A stretch of 12,797 bases of DNA from NCBI GenBank assembly GCA_023473405.1, contig JAMCZD010000100.1, positions 1 through 12,797 on the forward strand, given 5' to 3'. The translations under genes and the position numbers were made by a program. Below the pieces are notes generated by a model that saw only the letters and a list, made by a program, of their open reading frames with translations, was not told the origin of the DNA and did no database searches. The DNA comes from Candidatus Omnitrophota bacterium. Lineage in GTDB: Bacteria; Verrucomicrobiota; Verrucomicrobiia; Limisphaerales; UBA1319. Position 1 is the stretch's first letter. Each line of letters starts with the position of its first letter. This document shows, one piece after another, positions 1 through 7,161 of this stretch.

Positions 1-74
1 TGCCAGGACTTCGGTTCTGAACACGCGCATGGCAGGGTTAAATTCATATCCCGATCCATTTCTTTCCAAAGAGC

Positions 75-108
75 TTAGCGCCCTTCCGGCGCTAACGGCC
101 TAGCCGTT
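75..108. repeat. Two abutting perfect hairpins
   Basis: An 8-bp stem with a 5-nt loop (75-95) is followed at once by a 6-bp stem with a 3-nt loop (94-108). The two share AA, so only one can be complete at a time in RNA. The arrangement could be a factor-assisted terminator of an upstream gene or a switch-like structure; the pairing is seen directly, the function is not. Confidence 0.4.
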
Positions 109-267
109 CCGTTCGCTCGTTTATCGGCCTTTTCTCGAGCACGCTCAAGCGAAAAAATTGTTTTTTTCAATTAAACTAAATCTGGCCGCGCGGCCTTGGA
201 TTTGCTCATAATCCATTCGCTTGTTCGGGAAGAGTTGTGTCCCCGCTTCCCCTGGCTTCTCGCCCAT

Positions 268-288
268 GACCGCCCCAACCCGGCGGTC
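268..288. repeat. Perfect 7-bp hairpin 60 bp before alaS
   Basis: GACCGCC and GGCGGTC flank a 7-nt C-rich loop. It lies in the presumed 5' leader of alaS, 60 bp before the start codon. E. coli AlaRS is known to bind a palindrome at its own promoter, so an autoregulatory role is conceivable, but nothing in this sequence proves it. Confidence 0.3.
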
Positions 289-348
289 TGGAACGCCCCT
301 TGAAATTCAGGGACGACAGGGACATGCTATTCCCGAACGATTGAATAT

Positions 349-3123
349 ATGATGATTAGCAAGATACGTCAAAGCGGCCAAATCCGTCAGGATTTCCTTG
401 ATTTCTTTAAGTCCAAGCAACACACCATCGTGCCGTCTTCGAGTCTCTTGCCTGATTCGCCCAACCTGCTGTTCACCAACGCCGGGATGAATCAATTCGT
501 TCCGATCTTTCTAGGCCAGGTCCCTCCCGACGTCTCCCGGTGGCCCGGCGCCATCCCCGGCAAACCCAATCGCGCCGCCGACACCCAGAAGTGCATCCGC
601 GCCGGCGGCAAGCACAACGACCTCGAGGATGTCGGGCTGGACACGTATCACCACACCTTTTTCGAGATGCTCGGCAATTGGAGCTTCGGCGATTATTTCA
701 AACAGCAAGCCATCGAGTGGGCCTGGGAGCTGGTTACCGAGATTTGGCAATTCCCCCGGAACCGCCTCTACGCCACGGTTTACAAACCCGGCCCGGGCGA
801 CCCGAGCGGGTTCGACCAGGAGGCCTATGACTATTGGGCGCGGCTCTTTTCCGCCGCCGGCCTCGACCCAGCAGTCCATATCCAATTTGGCGGCAAGAAG
901 GATAATTTTTGGATGATGGGCGAAACCGGCCCCTGCGGGCCTTGCTCGGAATTGCATGTGGACCTGACCCCGGCAGGAGATACCCGTGGCAGATGGGTCA
1001 ACGCCGGCAGCCCGCAATGCATCGAGCTTTGGAACCTCGTTTTCATGCAGTTCAACGCCAACCCGGACGGGTCCTTTTCCCCGCTGCCGGCGCGGAACGT
1101 TGATACCGGGATGGGATTCGAACGCGTCACCAGCATCATCCAGTGTACCCGTCACTTTACCGATTTCAACCGGGTTATTTCCAATTATGAGACGGACATT
1201 TTCCGTCCGTTTTTCGACCAGTTGGAGAAGATGAGCGGAAAGAAATACGCCTCGACGCTGCCCGCCGCCCACGCCCCGGTCCCAAGCCCGCAAGTCGCAA
1301 TTGACGTGGCGTTTCGCGTGATTGCCGACCACATTCGCACGTTGGGCTTCGCCATTGCCGACGGCATTCTGCCGGGCCACACCGACCGCAATTATGTCCT
1401 GCGCCGCATCCTGCGACGAGCGGTTCGCTACGGTCGAACCCTCGGATTCCACGAACCGTTTTTCTATCGGCTCGCGGATGTGCTCGCCGAAACCATGGGC
1501 GACGTCTTCCCGGAAATCCGTGCCCGGCAACCGCAGGTCCAGGAAGTCGTGCGCCTCGAGGAGGAGGCTTTCAACAAAACCCTCGACCGCGGCATCGAGC
1601 TGTTTACCGATGAAGTCGAGCGCAACCTCGGAACCGGACGAGCGGCTGCGGGAAGCGAATCGCGCGAGGAACGCGCCGCGCGAATCTCGGGCGAGTTCGC
1701 TTTCAAGTTGTACGACACCTATGGTTTTCCGCTTGATCTGACCGAGCTGATGGCCCGCGAACGCGGACTGGCCGTCGATACGGCCGGCTTCGAAACCCTG
1801 ATGGAGGCTCAACGCGCCCGAGCCCGCGCGGCGCAGAAAAGGGAAATCATCGAGCTGTCACAAGTTGAAACCGCCGCGCCCACCCGGTTCATTGGCTATG
1901 ACCAGTTATCGACGCCCGCCAAGGTGATCGAGGTGCTCAAACTAAAAGAAAAGACGGCGGTCATCCTTGACACCTCGGTCTGCTATGCCGAGATGGGCGG
2001 CCAGGTGGGCGATACCGGGCAACTGAGTTATGGCGGCCAGCTATACCGCATCGTGGACACCCAGCATGCCGGCGACGCCTGGCTGCATTTCCTCGCCGAG
2101 GAACCTCCAGATCTCGAGCCCGGCGCCGAGCTGACGCTCTCCGTTGACAAATCGCGGCGCGAAGCCATCCAACGCCACCATACAGTCACCCACTTGCTGC
2201 ATTGGGCGCTCCACCAGGTCGTCAGCCGCGAGGTATCCCAAAAAGGCTCTTTCGTCGGCCCGGAAAAATTGACGTTCGATTTCAATTCCGCCCCGCTGGC
2301 GCCCGCGCAGGTGGCCGTCGTCGAAAAGTTGGTGAACGAGCGCATCCTGGAAAACGCCGCTGTTTCCTGGACCGAGGTGCCGTATCCTGAAATCAGGGGG
2401 CGCAGCGACGTGATGCAATTTTTTGGCGAGAAATACGGCGAGCGCGTGCGCGTCGTCCAGATCGGCGGCCAGGCGGGCGAGCTGAACGGCTACTCGATGG
2501 AGCTTTGCGGTGGAACCCACTCCCGCGCTACCGGCGAGATCGGCCTGTTCCGCATCATGAGCGAATCGGCCATCGCCGCCGGGATGCGCCGCATCGAAGC
2601 GGTCGCCGGTTTGCGGGCCTACGAAAAAACACGGCAAGAAACCGAGCTCATCGGCGCCCTCGCCGCCCGGGTAAATGCGCCCCCGGCCGAGCTCGAGAAG
2701 AAACTGGAGAACTTGCTGGCCCAGCAAAAGGAATTGGAAAAACAGATCAAAGCCGCCCGACAGCGACAGGCAGGCGAGCTGGCGCGGGACCTGGCCGCCC
2801 GGGCGGAAATGGTGGCTTCAACACCCGTTATCCTGAAAAACCTCGGCGAAGTGGAAGCCGAGTTTTTGCACACGGTCGCGGACAACTTGAAAGGCCAGTT
2901 CGAGGGCGTTGTCGTCCTCGGCGGCGCCACGAATGGTTCCGTCTCGCTGATTGCCACCGTCGCACCGGAACTCACCCGCCGGGTCCAGGCGGGCAAACTG
3001 ATCCAGGCAATCGCCCCCATCGTTGGCGGCAAGGGCGGTGGAAAACCGGATTTCGCGCGCGGGGGCGGCAAAAATCCCGGCAAGCTCGATGAAGCGCTGA
3101 CCAAGGTGAAAACCTTGCTCTGA
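349..3123 (+). CDS. alaS: Alanyl-tRNA synthetase
   Basis: Class II aminoacyl-tRNA synthetase that charges tRNA-Ala with alanine in the cytoplasm and edits mischarged Ser/Gly. The 924 residues are complete, somewhat longer than E. coli AlaRS (876). Visible landmarks: N-terminal catalytic core with RAGGKHNDLEDVG (85-97) and GNWSFGDYFK (109-118); tRNA-recognition region with DRNYVLRRILRRA (346-358); editing-domain zinc ligands HxxxH (H611, H615) and CGGTH (C720, H724); a lysine/glutamate-rich coiled coil about 777-820; and a C-terminal DHHA1-like domain with GGKGGGKPDFARGGG (893-907). Two consecutive ATG codons (349 and 352) are possible starts; neither has a clear Shine-Dalgarno sequence. The family usually starts a few residues before the IRQxFLDFF segment, which fits either. 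No key residue is missing. The ABC gene follows 18 bp later without a terminator, so read-through is likely. Confidence 0.97.
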   Translation: MMISKIRQSGQIRQDFLDFFKSKQHTIVPSSSLLPDSPNLLFTNAGMNQFVPIFLGQVPPDVSRWPGAIPGKPNRAADTQKCIRAGGKHNDLEDVGLDTYHHTFFEMLGNWSFGDYFKQQAIEWAWELVTEIWQFPRNRLYATVYKPGPGDPSGFDQEAYDYWARLFSAAGLDPAVHIQFGGKKDNFWMMGETGPCGPCSELHVDLTPAGDTRGRWVNAGSPQCIELWNLVFMQFNANPDGSFSPLPARNVDTGMGFERVTSIIQCTRHFTDFNRVISNYETDIFRPFFDQLEKMSGKKYASTLPAAHAPVPSPQVAIDVAFRVIADHIRTLGFAIADGILPGHTDRNYVLRRILRRAVRYGRTLGFHEPFFYRLADVLAETMGDVFPEIRARQPQVQEVVRLEEEAFNKTLDRGIELFTDEVERNLGTGRAAAGSESREERAARISGEFAFKLYDTYGFPLDLTELMARERGLAVDTAGFETLMEAQRARARAAQKREIIELSQVETAAPTRFIGYDQLSTPAKVIEVLKLKEKTAVILDTSVCYAEMGGQVGDTGQLSYGGQLYRIVDTQHAGDAWLHFLAEEPPDLEPGAELTLSVDKSRREAIQRHHTVTHLLHWALHQVVSREVSQKGSFVGPEKLTFDFNSAPLAPAQVAVVEKLVNERILENAAVSWTEVPYPEIRGRSDVMQFFGEKYGERVRVVQIGGQAGELNGYSMELCGGTHSRATGEIGLFRIMSESAIAAGMRRIEAVAGLRAYEKTRQETELIGALAARVNAPPAELEKKLENLLAQQKELEKQIKAARQRQAGELARDLAARAEMVASTPVILKNLGEVEAEFLHTVADNLKGQFEGVVVLGGATNGSVSLIATVAPELTRRVQAGKLIQAIAPIVGGKGGGKPDFARGGGKNPGKLDEALTKVKTLL

Positions 3124-3141
3124 CGACCGTCACGGCCGGGA

Positions 3142-5064
3142 TTGGATTCAGTCGCGAACCAGGTTCAGACCTCGGCAAAACGGTGTGTTACAATTCAAAA
3201 AGTGAATAGATCAGGCAGCAAAGGCCGGCAGTCAAAATTTGATAAGGCCTCCGCCTCCGATTCAAGAAACGGCGTTGATCCCACCTTCGACGCCAGTTCG
3301 AGATCGACCTGGGAAATCCTGAGGCGCGTGGCGGTTTACCTGCGCCCGTACCGGCTCATGGCCTTCGGCACGGTGGCTTGCGCCGTCCTGTCGTTGTTGT
3401 CGAGTTTCGCCTTTCCACGGCTCACCCAGTTCATCATCGACGAAGTCATCCGCGGGGGACAAACCCGGTTGCTGGCGCCGGCGATTGCGGCATTGGGCGT
3501 GGCGTTCCTGCTGCGCGACCTGTTCAACAGCCTGCGCATCCGCCTCAACAACACCTTCGAGCAAAATGTCATTTTCGATATGCGCCGTGACGTCTATTCG
3601 CACCTGCAACGGCTGCCGGTGAATTACTTTGACCAGCGCGCCTCGGGCGACTTGATGACCCGGGTCATCGAGGACGTCAACGCGGTGGAACGCGTCCTGA
3701 TCGACGGGACCGAACAGGGAACGGTGGCGGTGCTGAGCGTGGTGGGCGTTCTGGTGGTTTTGTTCTATACGAATGCGTCGCTCGCCGTAATGGCGCTGAT
3801 ACCTTTGCCCTTGCTCGCAGGCGGCGCTTTGGCCTACACCTTGACGGCTCACCACCGTTACCAGCGGCAACGCCGGGCCGCCAGTGCCATGAATGCGCTG
3901 CTCATGGACAACCTCCGGGGCATCCGTCAAATCAAGCTCTTCGGACGCGAATCGCACGAAGACGATCGTTTCGCTCAACGGGCCGATGACCTGCGGCAGG
4001 GCACCCTCTGCATCATGCGGGTTTGGGCGTTATATTCGCCGGCGATGGCCTTTTTCGCCTCTTTGGGAAGCGGATTGGTATTGTGGTATGGAGGCAGGCA
4101 GGTCTTGGCCGGGCGGATGAGCATGGGTGAGTTGGTCGGTTTTCTCCTCTACCTTTCGCTATTCTATGATCCCATCGGCCGGTTACACGGATTAAATCAG
4201 ATGTTGCAGGCTGCCCGCGCGGCCGGGGAGAGGGTGTTCGATATTTTGGACGCCGCGGTGGAACGTCCACAACCCCGTTCCCCGCATGCTTGCCACCACC
4301 CCGTGCGCGGCGAGGTCACCTACGACCAGGTCAGCTTTGGCTATGGAGCCGGACGGCAGGTCCTTCACGGCATCAGCCTTCGGGCGCGTCCGGGTGAAAT
4401 GGTGGCGCTGGTGGGGCCAACCGGTGCCGGCAAGTCCAGCGTGGTGAATTTGTTGCCGGCCTTTTACGAACCTACCGACGGCCGCATCGCGATCGATGGC
4501 CAAGACATCAGCCGATTATCGTTAACGGAATTGCGCGGTCTCATCAGCGTTGTGAGCCAGGAACCCTTCCTCTTCAACGGGACGGTGCGAGAAAACATCC
4601 TTTACGGCAAACTGACGGCTACTGAAGATGAATTCTTGTCGGTCGCCCGCGCCGCCAATTGCCATGATTTTATTTGTCATTTGCCCGATGGCTACCACTC
4701 CCGCGTGGGCGAGCGCGGGGTGAAACTAAGCGTGGGCGAAAAACAGCGGATCAGCATCGCGCGGGCCTTGCTGAAGAACGCGCCGATACTCATTCTTGAC
4801 GAAGCCACCGCGAGCGTCGACACGGCAACGGAAAAACTGATCCAGGAAGCCCTCGAGCGCTTGATGGAAAATCGCACCAGCTTCGTCATCGCCCATCGCC
4901 TCAGCACCATCCAGCGCGCCGACCAAATCCTGGTTATGCGCCAGGGCCGGTTCATTGAACAAGGCACGCACCAGGAGTTGGTGGCCCGGAACGGCCTCTA
5001 CGCCCGCTTGGCCCGCATCCAGCTTACGCTCCCTGTTGAGGCGCACTTTACCGAGTTGTCCTGA
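3142..5064 (+). CDS. ABC exporter, fused membrane and ATPase domains (MsbA/multidrug type)
   Basis: Half-transporter that would dimerise in the inner membrane and use ATP to export a lipid or hydrophobic compound; the substrate cannot be told. A six-helix membrane domain spans about residues 70-345 and the ATPase domain about 390-625. ATPase motifs: Walker A GPTGAGKS (425-432), Q-loop Q473, signature LSVGEKQR (529-536), Walker B ending in D553-E554, D-loop SVD (558-560), H-loop H585. The signature has Val where LSGGQ-type motifs have the first Gly. The start is uncertain: TTG at 3142 gives 640 residues, GTG at 3202 gives 620, and neither has a good ribosome site. The first 55 residues are polar and not typical of the family, so the shorter start is attractive. 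The gene follows alaS by 18 bp and converges on the tetraheme cytochrome gene. Confidence 0.9.
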   Translation: MDSVANQVQTSAKRCVTIQKVNRSGSKGRQSKFDKASASDSRNGVDPTFDASSRSTWEILRRVAVYLRPYRLMAFGTVACAVLSLLSSFAFPRLTQFIIDEVIRGGQTRLLAPAIAALGVAFLLRDLFNSLRIRLNNTFEQNVIFDMRRDVYSHLQRLPVNYFDQRASGDLMTRVIEDVNAVERVLIDGTEQGTVAVLSVVGVLVVLFYTNASLAVMALIPLPLLAGGALAYTLTAHHRYQRQRRAASAMNALLMDNLRGIRQIKLFGRESHEDDRFAQRADDLRQGTLCIMRVWALYSPAMAFFASLGSGLVLWYGGRQVLAGRMSMGELVGFLLYLSLFYDPIGRLHGLNQMLQAARAAGERVFDILDAAVERPQPRSPHACHHPVRGEVTYDQVSFGYGAGRQVLHGISLRARPGEMVALVGPTGAGKSSVVNLLPAFYEPTDGRIAIDGQDISRLSLTELRGLISVVSQEPFLFNGTVRENILYGKLTATEDEFLSVARAANCHDFICHLPDGYHSRVGERGVKLSVGEKQRISIARALLKNAPILILDEATASVDTATEKLIQEALERLMENRTSFVIAHRLSTIQRADQILVMRQGRFIEQGTHQELVARNGLYARLARIQLTLPVEAHFTELS

Positions 5065-5066
5065 TC

Positions 5067-5122
5067 GGCAAAGAGCAAAGGGGTAAGGGCAAGGAGCAAA
5101 GGGCAAAGGGTGAAGAGAAGCC
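5067..5122. repeat. Left arm of heptamer inverted repeat, eight purine-rich 7-nt units
   Basis: It begins 2 nt after the ABC stop codon and divides into eight 7-nt units: GGCAAAG, AGCAAAG, GGGTAAG, GGCAAGG, AGCAAAG, GGCAAAG, GGTGAAG, AGAAGCC. Positions 5078-5101 are the reverse complement of 5255-5278 with one mismatch in 24, and 5067-5080 is the exact reverse complement of 5255-5268. With the right arm it could fold into a long hairpin that ends transcription from both convergent genes. Confidence 0.85.
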
Positions 5123-5233
5123 AGTATATGGCTGGGAAAGAGAGAGTTGAGCACAACGTGCAATGGGTTGCGTCTTCCCTCCGCCCGCGCTCCTCCCCCG
5201 GTCCAGACGCGCCCACCCTCCACGTCCTCCCCA

Positions 5234-5311
5234 CTTGCCTCTTACCACTTGACGCTTTGCTCTTTGCCCTTACCCCTTGGCTACTTACCCCTTGGTCCCT
5301 TGCCCTTTGGC
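5234..5311. repeat. Right arm of heptamer inverted repeat, overlapping the cytochrome 3' end
   Basis: Pyrimidine-rich 7-nt units such as CTTGCCT, CTTACCA, CTTGACG, CTTTGCT, CTTTGCC, CTTACCC and CTTGGCT, then slightly irregular 6-8 nt units up to 5311. It is the inverted counterpart of the array at 5067-5122. Units from 5285 on lie inside the minus-strand cytochrome gene and supply its stop codon and last eight codons. The 111 bp between the arms (5123-5233) hold no gene; they change from purine-rich to pyrimidine-rich along the plus strand. Confidence 0.8.
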
Positions 5312-5812
5312 GGTCCTGGGCAGCAGTTTGCGGGTGTTCTTATCCCAAATCCGGGTTCGGTGGTTGAGGTGATGTTCACCATGACAGTCGGTGCAGTATT
5401 TGTTCTTGGGATCGGTCCCGGCCAGGACGGACTCATGGATGTCGCCCAGCTTGGCTGGCTGGTGGCATTTCAAGCATGCAGGATTGATCTTTTCCTTCGC
5501 ATACATGATGTCCGGAGGAGTCATATTCGACTCATCCTCCTTATGCGCTCGAGAAGGCCCGTGACACTTCACGCAGCCCACGCCGGCCTTGCGGTGAGTC
5601 GCAGCCAGTTCTTCCTCTTCGAAGTTGATGTGGCAGACAAAACACTGGCTGTTGTCGGCCGCTACTGCAACTGGAGGCGACTTTGCGGGTTCGGACGTCA
5701 CCTTGGCCGGTGAAGCGGTCCCTTTCTCAGTCGCAGCCTCTTGCGCGGCTACAGTTGCAACCATGGCGATGGCAAGTGCCAATCCAAAACAATTTTTGAT
5801 GCTGCTTTTCAT
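5285..5812 (-). CDS. Periplasmic tetraheme c-type cytochrome (cytochrome c3-like)
   Basis: Small exported electron carrier. With ATG at 5812 it has 175 residues; an in-frame TTG at 5818 would add two, and an AAAGGAAAG stretch further upstream suits either start. A hydrophobic signal peptide ending near ATVAAQ is followed by an Ala/Pro/Lys-rich linker to about residue 54. Four heme-binding motifs follow (numbered from the TTG start): CFVCH 59-63, CVKCH 82-86, CLKCH 115-119, CTDCH 142-146, with several extra histidines that could be axial ligands. No membrane anchor is seen after the signal. The last residues (AKGQGTKG) are encoded by the heptamer repeat. The gene converges on the ABC gene and lies about 2.8 kb from the octaheme cytochrome, whose conduit it could feed; that link is inference. 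It might equally serve another respiratory chain. Confidence 0.88.
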   Translation of the reverse strand: MKSSIKNCFGLALAIAMVATVAAQEAATEKGTASPAKVTSEPAKSPPVAVAADNSQCFVCHINFEEEELAATHRKAGVGCVKCHGPSRAHKEDESNMTPPDIMYAKEKINPACLKCHQPAKLGDIHESVLAGTDPKNKYCTDCHGEHHLNHRTRIWDKNTRKLLPRTAKGQGTKG

Positions 5813-5818
5813 TCTCAA

Positions 5819-6311
5819 TCGGATTTACTTTCCTTTAGTTATTCTCTCTTGCCGCAATTTTGTAAGTAAAGAATTTTTTCCATCGCCGCACGAAATGAAA
5901 CCAGAAGCCGGTGTCAGCCGGAATCTGCACACTCGGATTTCCTCAAGGACGGGTTGGCCAATGTCAATGGCGCGGTATGCCGCCGGGTCGTCGGGAGTTT
6001 CCACTCGCCATGGCCTTCCATGCCCGCGATCCCCGCCACGCTTCCCGGGCTCCGGCTTGCTTGCGAGGCAGGGAATGGATCGGCGGCGGTGTTCTTTCAC
6101 CGTCCTTGCCAGTCCAACTGGGGTGCTACTGGGATTGTTCTTGGCATGGGATATGCTATACGAATAAAAGTGAGAATCTATCAAACCGCAACCGGTTGTC
6201 GGGCCAGGACAACCGGCCGAAGCGCCGAGCATCCAGTTGCGAAGAATTTAGTTGCTTAAAGTCGATATACTGATAGATTCGATGGGACGGTATGTGCTAA
6301 CAGTTCGGCTT
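5819..6311. other. Intergenic region without a convincing gene
   Basis: Divergent spacer between the minus-strand cytochrome and the plus-strand small gene. Open frames exist on both strands (for example 5825-6232 minus and 5911-6273 plus) but their translations are Arg/Pro/Gly-rich, without a recognisable motif or ribosome site. A possible plus-strand promoter is TTGTTC (6135-6140), 16 bp, TATACG (6157-6162), and another -10-like TATACT lies at 6266-6271 without a partner. The minus-strand cytochrome promoter must lie near the AT-rich stretch at 5820-5880 but I cannot place it. Confidence 0.4.
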
Positions 6312-6530
6312 ATGTCGAGTGACACGATTAAACCAATCGATGACAATGATTTGCTGAAAAGCTCGTCGCTTTACCGCGAGTTCCAGGCCGAGCGCGAAGA
6401 AATATTGCGGCATAAATGGCTTGAATCAGAGAAGGTGGGCTACGACATCGGTTTTGAACGGGCTTTGACGGACTGGATCATCAAACACCGCTCCAAGTGG
6501 CGCAAGAGCCGGCAAACCACCCCCCCTTGA
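6312..6530 (+). CDS. Small conserved-type hypothetical protein
   Basis: A protein of 72 residues if it starts at ATG 6312; in-frame ATG at 6282 and TTG at 6252 would give 82 or 92. No start has a clear ribosome site. The shortest is preferred because the residues upstream look unlike the rest. The product is soluble, highly charged and helical: LYREFQAEREEILRHKW is followed by an ESEKVGYDIGFERALTDW segment and a basic tail (KHRSKWRKSRQ). There is no signal peptide, cysteine or membrane segment. The balanced helical composition and regular pattern of charged and aromatic residues suggest a real gene. I do not recognise a named domain and assign no function. It lies 100 bp before pyrR on the same strand and may share its transcript. 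Confidence 0.65.
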   Translation: MSSDTIKPIDDNDLLKSSSLYREFQAEREEILRHKWLESEKVGYDIGFERALTDWIIKHRSKWRKSRQTTPP

Positions 6531-6625
6531 CTTCGCGAGGTCCAAGAATTGGAGCTAACTATCAGCCATAAGAAAGGCGGTCACCGCCCCGCTGGGATGC
6601 CTGGTCCGCGAGGATGTTCCAAGTG
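6529..6625 (+). promoter_or_regulatory. Candidate pyrR leader control region with a repeated CGCGAGG...TCCAAG motif
   Basis: Two related motifs stand 72 bp apart: CGCGAGG directly followed by TCCAAG (6534-6546), and CGCGAGG, ATGT, TCCAAG (6607-6623). The first can fold as GACT (6529-6532), hexaloop TCGCGA, GGTC (6539-6542). This is similar in form to the PyrR-binding loop of Bacillus, whose loop is CNGNGA. The second can form TCC-GCGA-GGA with a GNRA tetraloop. Between them is a 5-bp hairpin GGCGG/CCGCC (6576-6588) with a 3-nt loop and no T-run. Regulation by PyrR is an inference; the match to the published consensus is imperfect. Confidence 0.3.
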
Positions 6626-6630
6626 CTTAT

Positions 6631-7161
6631 ATGCCTGAGTCGCAAGTGCTTTTAGATTCCGCAGCAATTAAGGAATTGGTCGGGCAAATTGCCCGGAAGA
6701 TTGGTGAACGAAAAGACGGCGCCGAAGTGGTCCTGGTGGGAATACAGCGGGGGGGAGTCCTGTTGGCCGAACGCCTGGGCCGAATCCTGAGCGAAAACTG
6801 GAAACAACCGGTGCCGGTGGGCCGGCTCGATGTGAACATGCACCGGGACGACTTGGACCAGAGGCCGGTGCCGGAGGTGTATCCGACGGTCATCCCCTTC
6901 GATATCACCGGCAAAAGGGTGATCCTGGTCGACGATGTCCTTTTCAAGGGGCGCACGGTTCGGGCGGCCATGGATGCCCTGAATGATTTCGGACGCCCAC
7001 AACGTATCGAATTAGCCGTTCTGATCGACCGCGGCCACCGGGAGCTGCCGATCCAGCCCGATTACGTGGGCCGGGAAATCGCCACCAAGCTTCAGGATAC
7101 CGTCCATGTGCGGTTCCGGGAGGAAGGTGGCGGAGAAGCGGTTTACCTCGAATCTGCATGA
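6631..7161 (+). CDS. pyrR: PyrR, pyrimidine operon regulator / uracil phosphoribosyltransferase
   Basis: PyrR family members bind pyr mRNA in response to UMP/UTP versus PRPP, and most also convert uracil plus PRPP to UMP. The 176-residue length is normal for the family. Visible features: VGIQRGGVLLAERL near the N-terminus (36-49); the PRPP-binding loop VILVDDVLFKGRTVRAAMD (97-115) with the two acidic residues D101 and D102; and the family segment VLIDRGHRELPIQPDYVGR (130-148). The start at ATG 6631 fits family length; AGGA at 6611-6614 is rather far (16 nt) to act as a ribosome site. The stop codon overlaps the pyrB start by 4 nt, so the two are translationally coupled. Candidate self-binding motifs are in the 100-bp leader. 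Confidence 0.95.
   Translation: MPESQVLLDSAAIKELVGQIARKIGERKDGAEVVLVGIQRGGVLLAERLGRILSENWKQPVPVGRLDVNMHRDDLDQRPVPEVYPTVIPFDITGKRVILVDDVLFKGRTVRAAMDALNDFGRPQRIELAVLIDRGHRELPIQPDYVGREIATKLQDTVHVRFREEGGGEAVYLESA

Larger units (their letters stand above)
1..348. other. Non-coding leader upstream of alaS with several hairpins
   Basis: No convincing coding sequence is seen in this stretch. It holds perfect inverted repeats: TTAGCGCC (75-82) pairs with GGCGCTAA (88-95) over a 5-nt loop; AACGGC (94-99) pairs with GCCGTT (103-108) over CTA; AATTG (156-160) pairs with CAATT (168-172) around seven T; GGCCGCGCGGCC (184-195) is a 12-bp palindrome; GACCGCC (268-274) pairs with GGCGGTC (282-288). The first two could end transcription of a gene left of the window, but neither is followed directly by a T-run. 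The later ones lie in the presumed alaS leader and could be regulatory. I see no T-box-like sequence and no strong promoter hexamer pair. Confidence 0.5.

Noticed and set aside
200..348. T-box riboswitch before alaS
   Set aside because: No sequence resembling the conserved T-box element or a specifier stem arrangement was found; only simple hairpins are present.
511..1812. 433-residue open frame on the minus strand
   Set aside because: Exact antisense of alaS; GC-rich codon structure creates long antisense frames. No recognisable domain.
3262..3978. 238-residue open frame on the minus strand
   Set aside because: Antisense of the ABC exporter membrane domain; Arg/His/Gln-rich composition with no domain.
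5067..5311. CRISPR array
   Set aside because: The repeat unit is only 7 nt with no spacers, and the arms are inverted rather than direct repeats.
5147..5713. 188-residue open frame on the plus strand
   Set aside because: Antisense of the tetraheme cytochrome, whose four CXXCH motifs make the minus strand the real one.
5825..6232. 135-residue open frame on the minus strand in the spacer
   Set aside because: No motif, no plausible ribosome site and a composition typical of a random frame. A decayed gene cannot be fully excluded without a database search.
6252..6271. Promoter from TTGCTT and TATACT upstream of the small gene
   Set aside because: The two hexamers are only 8 bp apart, far below the 16-18 bp needed.
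6576..6588. Intrinsic terminator in the pyrR leader
   Set aside because: The GGCGG/CCGCC hairpin has only five pairs and is followed by C/G-rich sequence, not a T-run.
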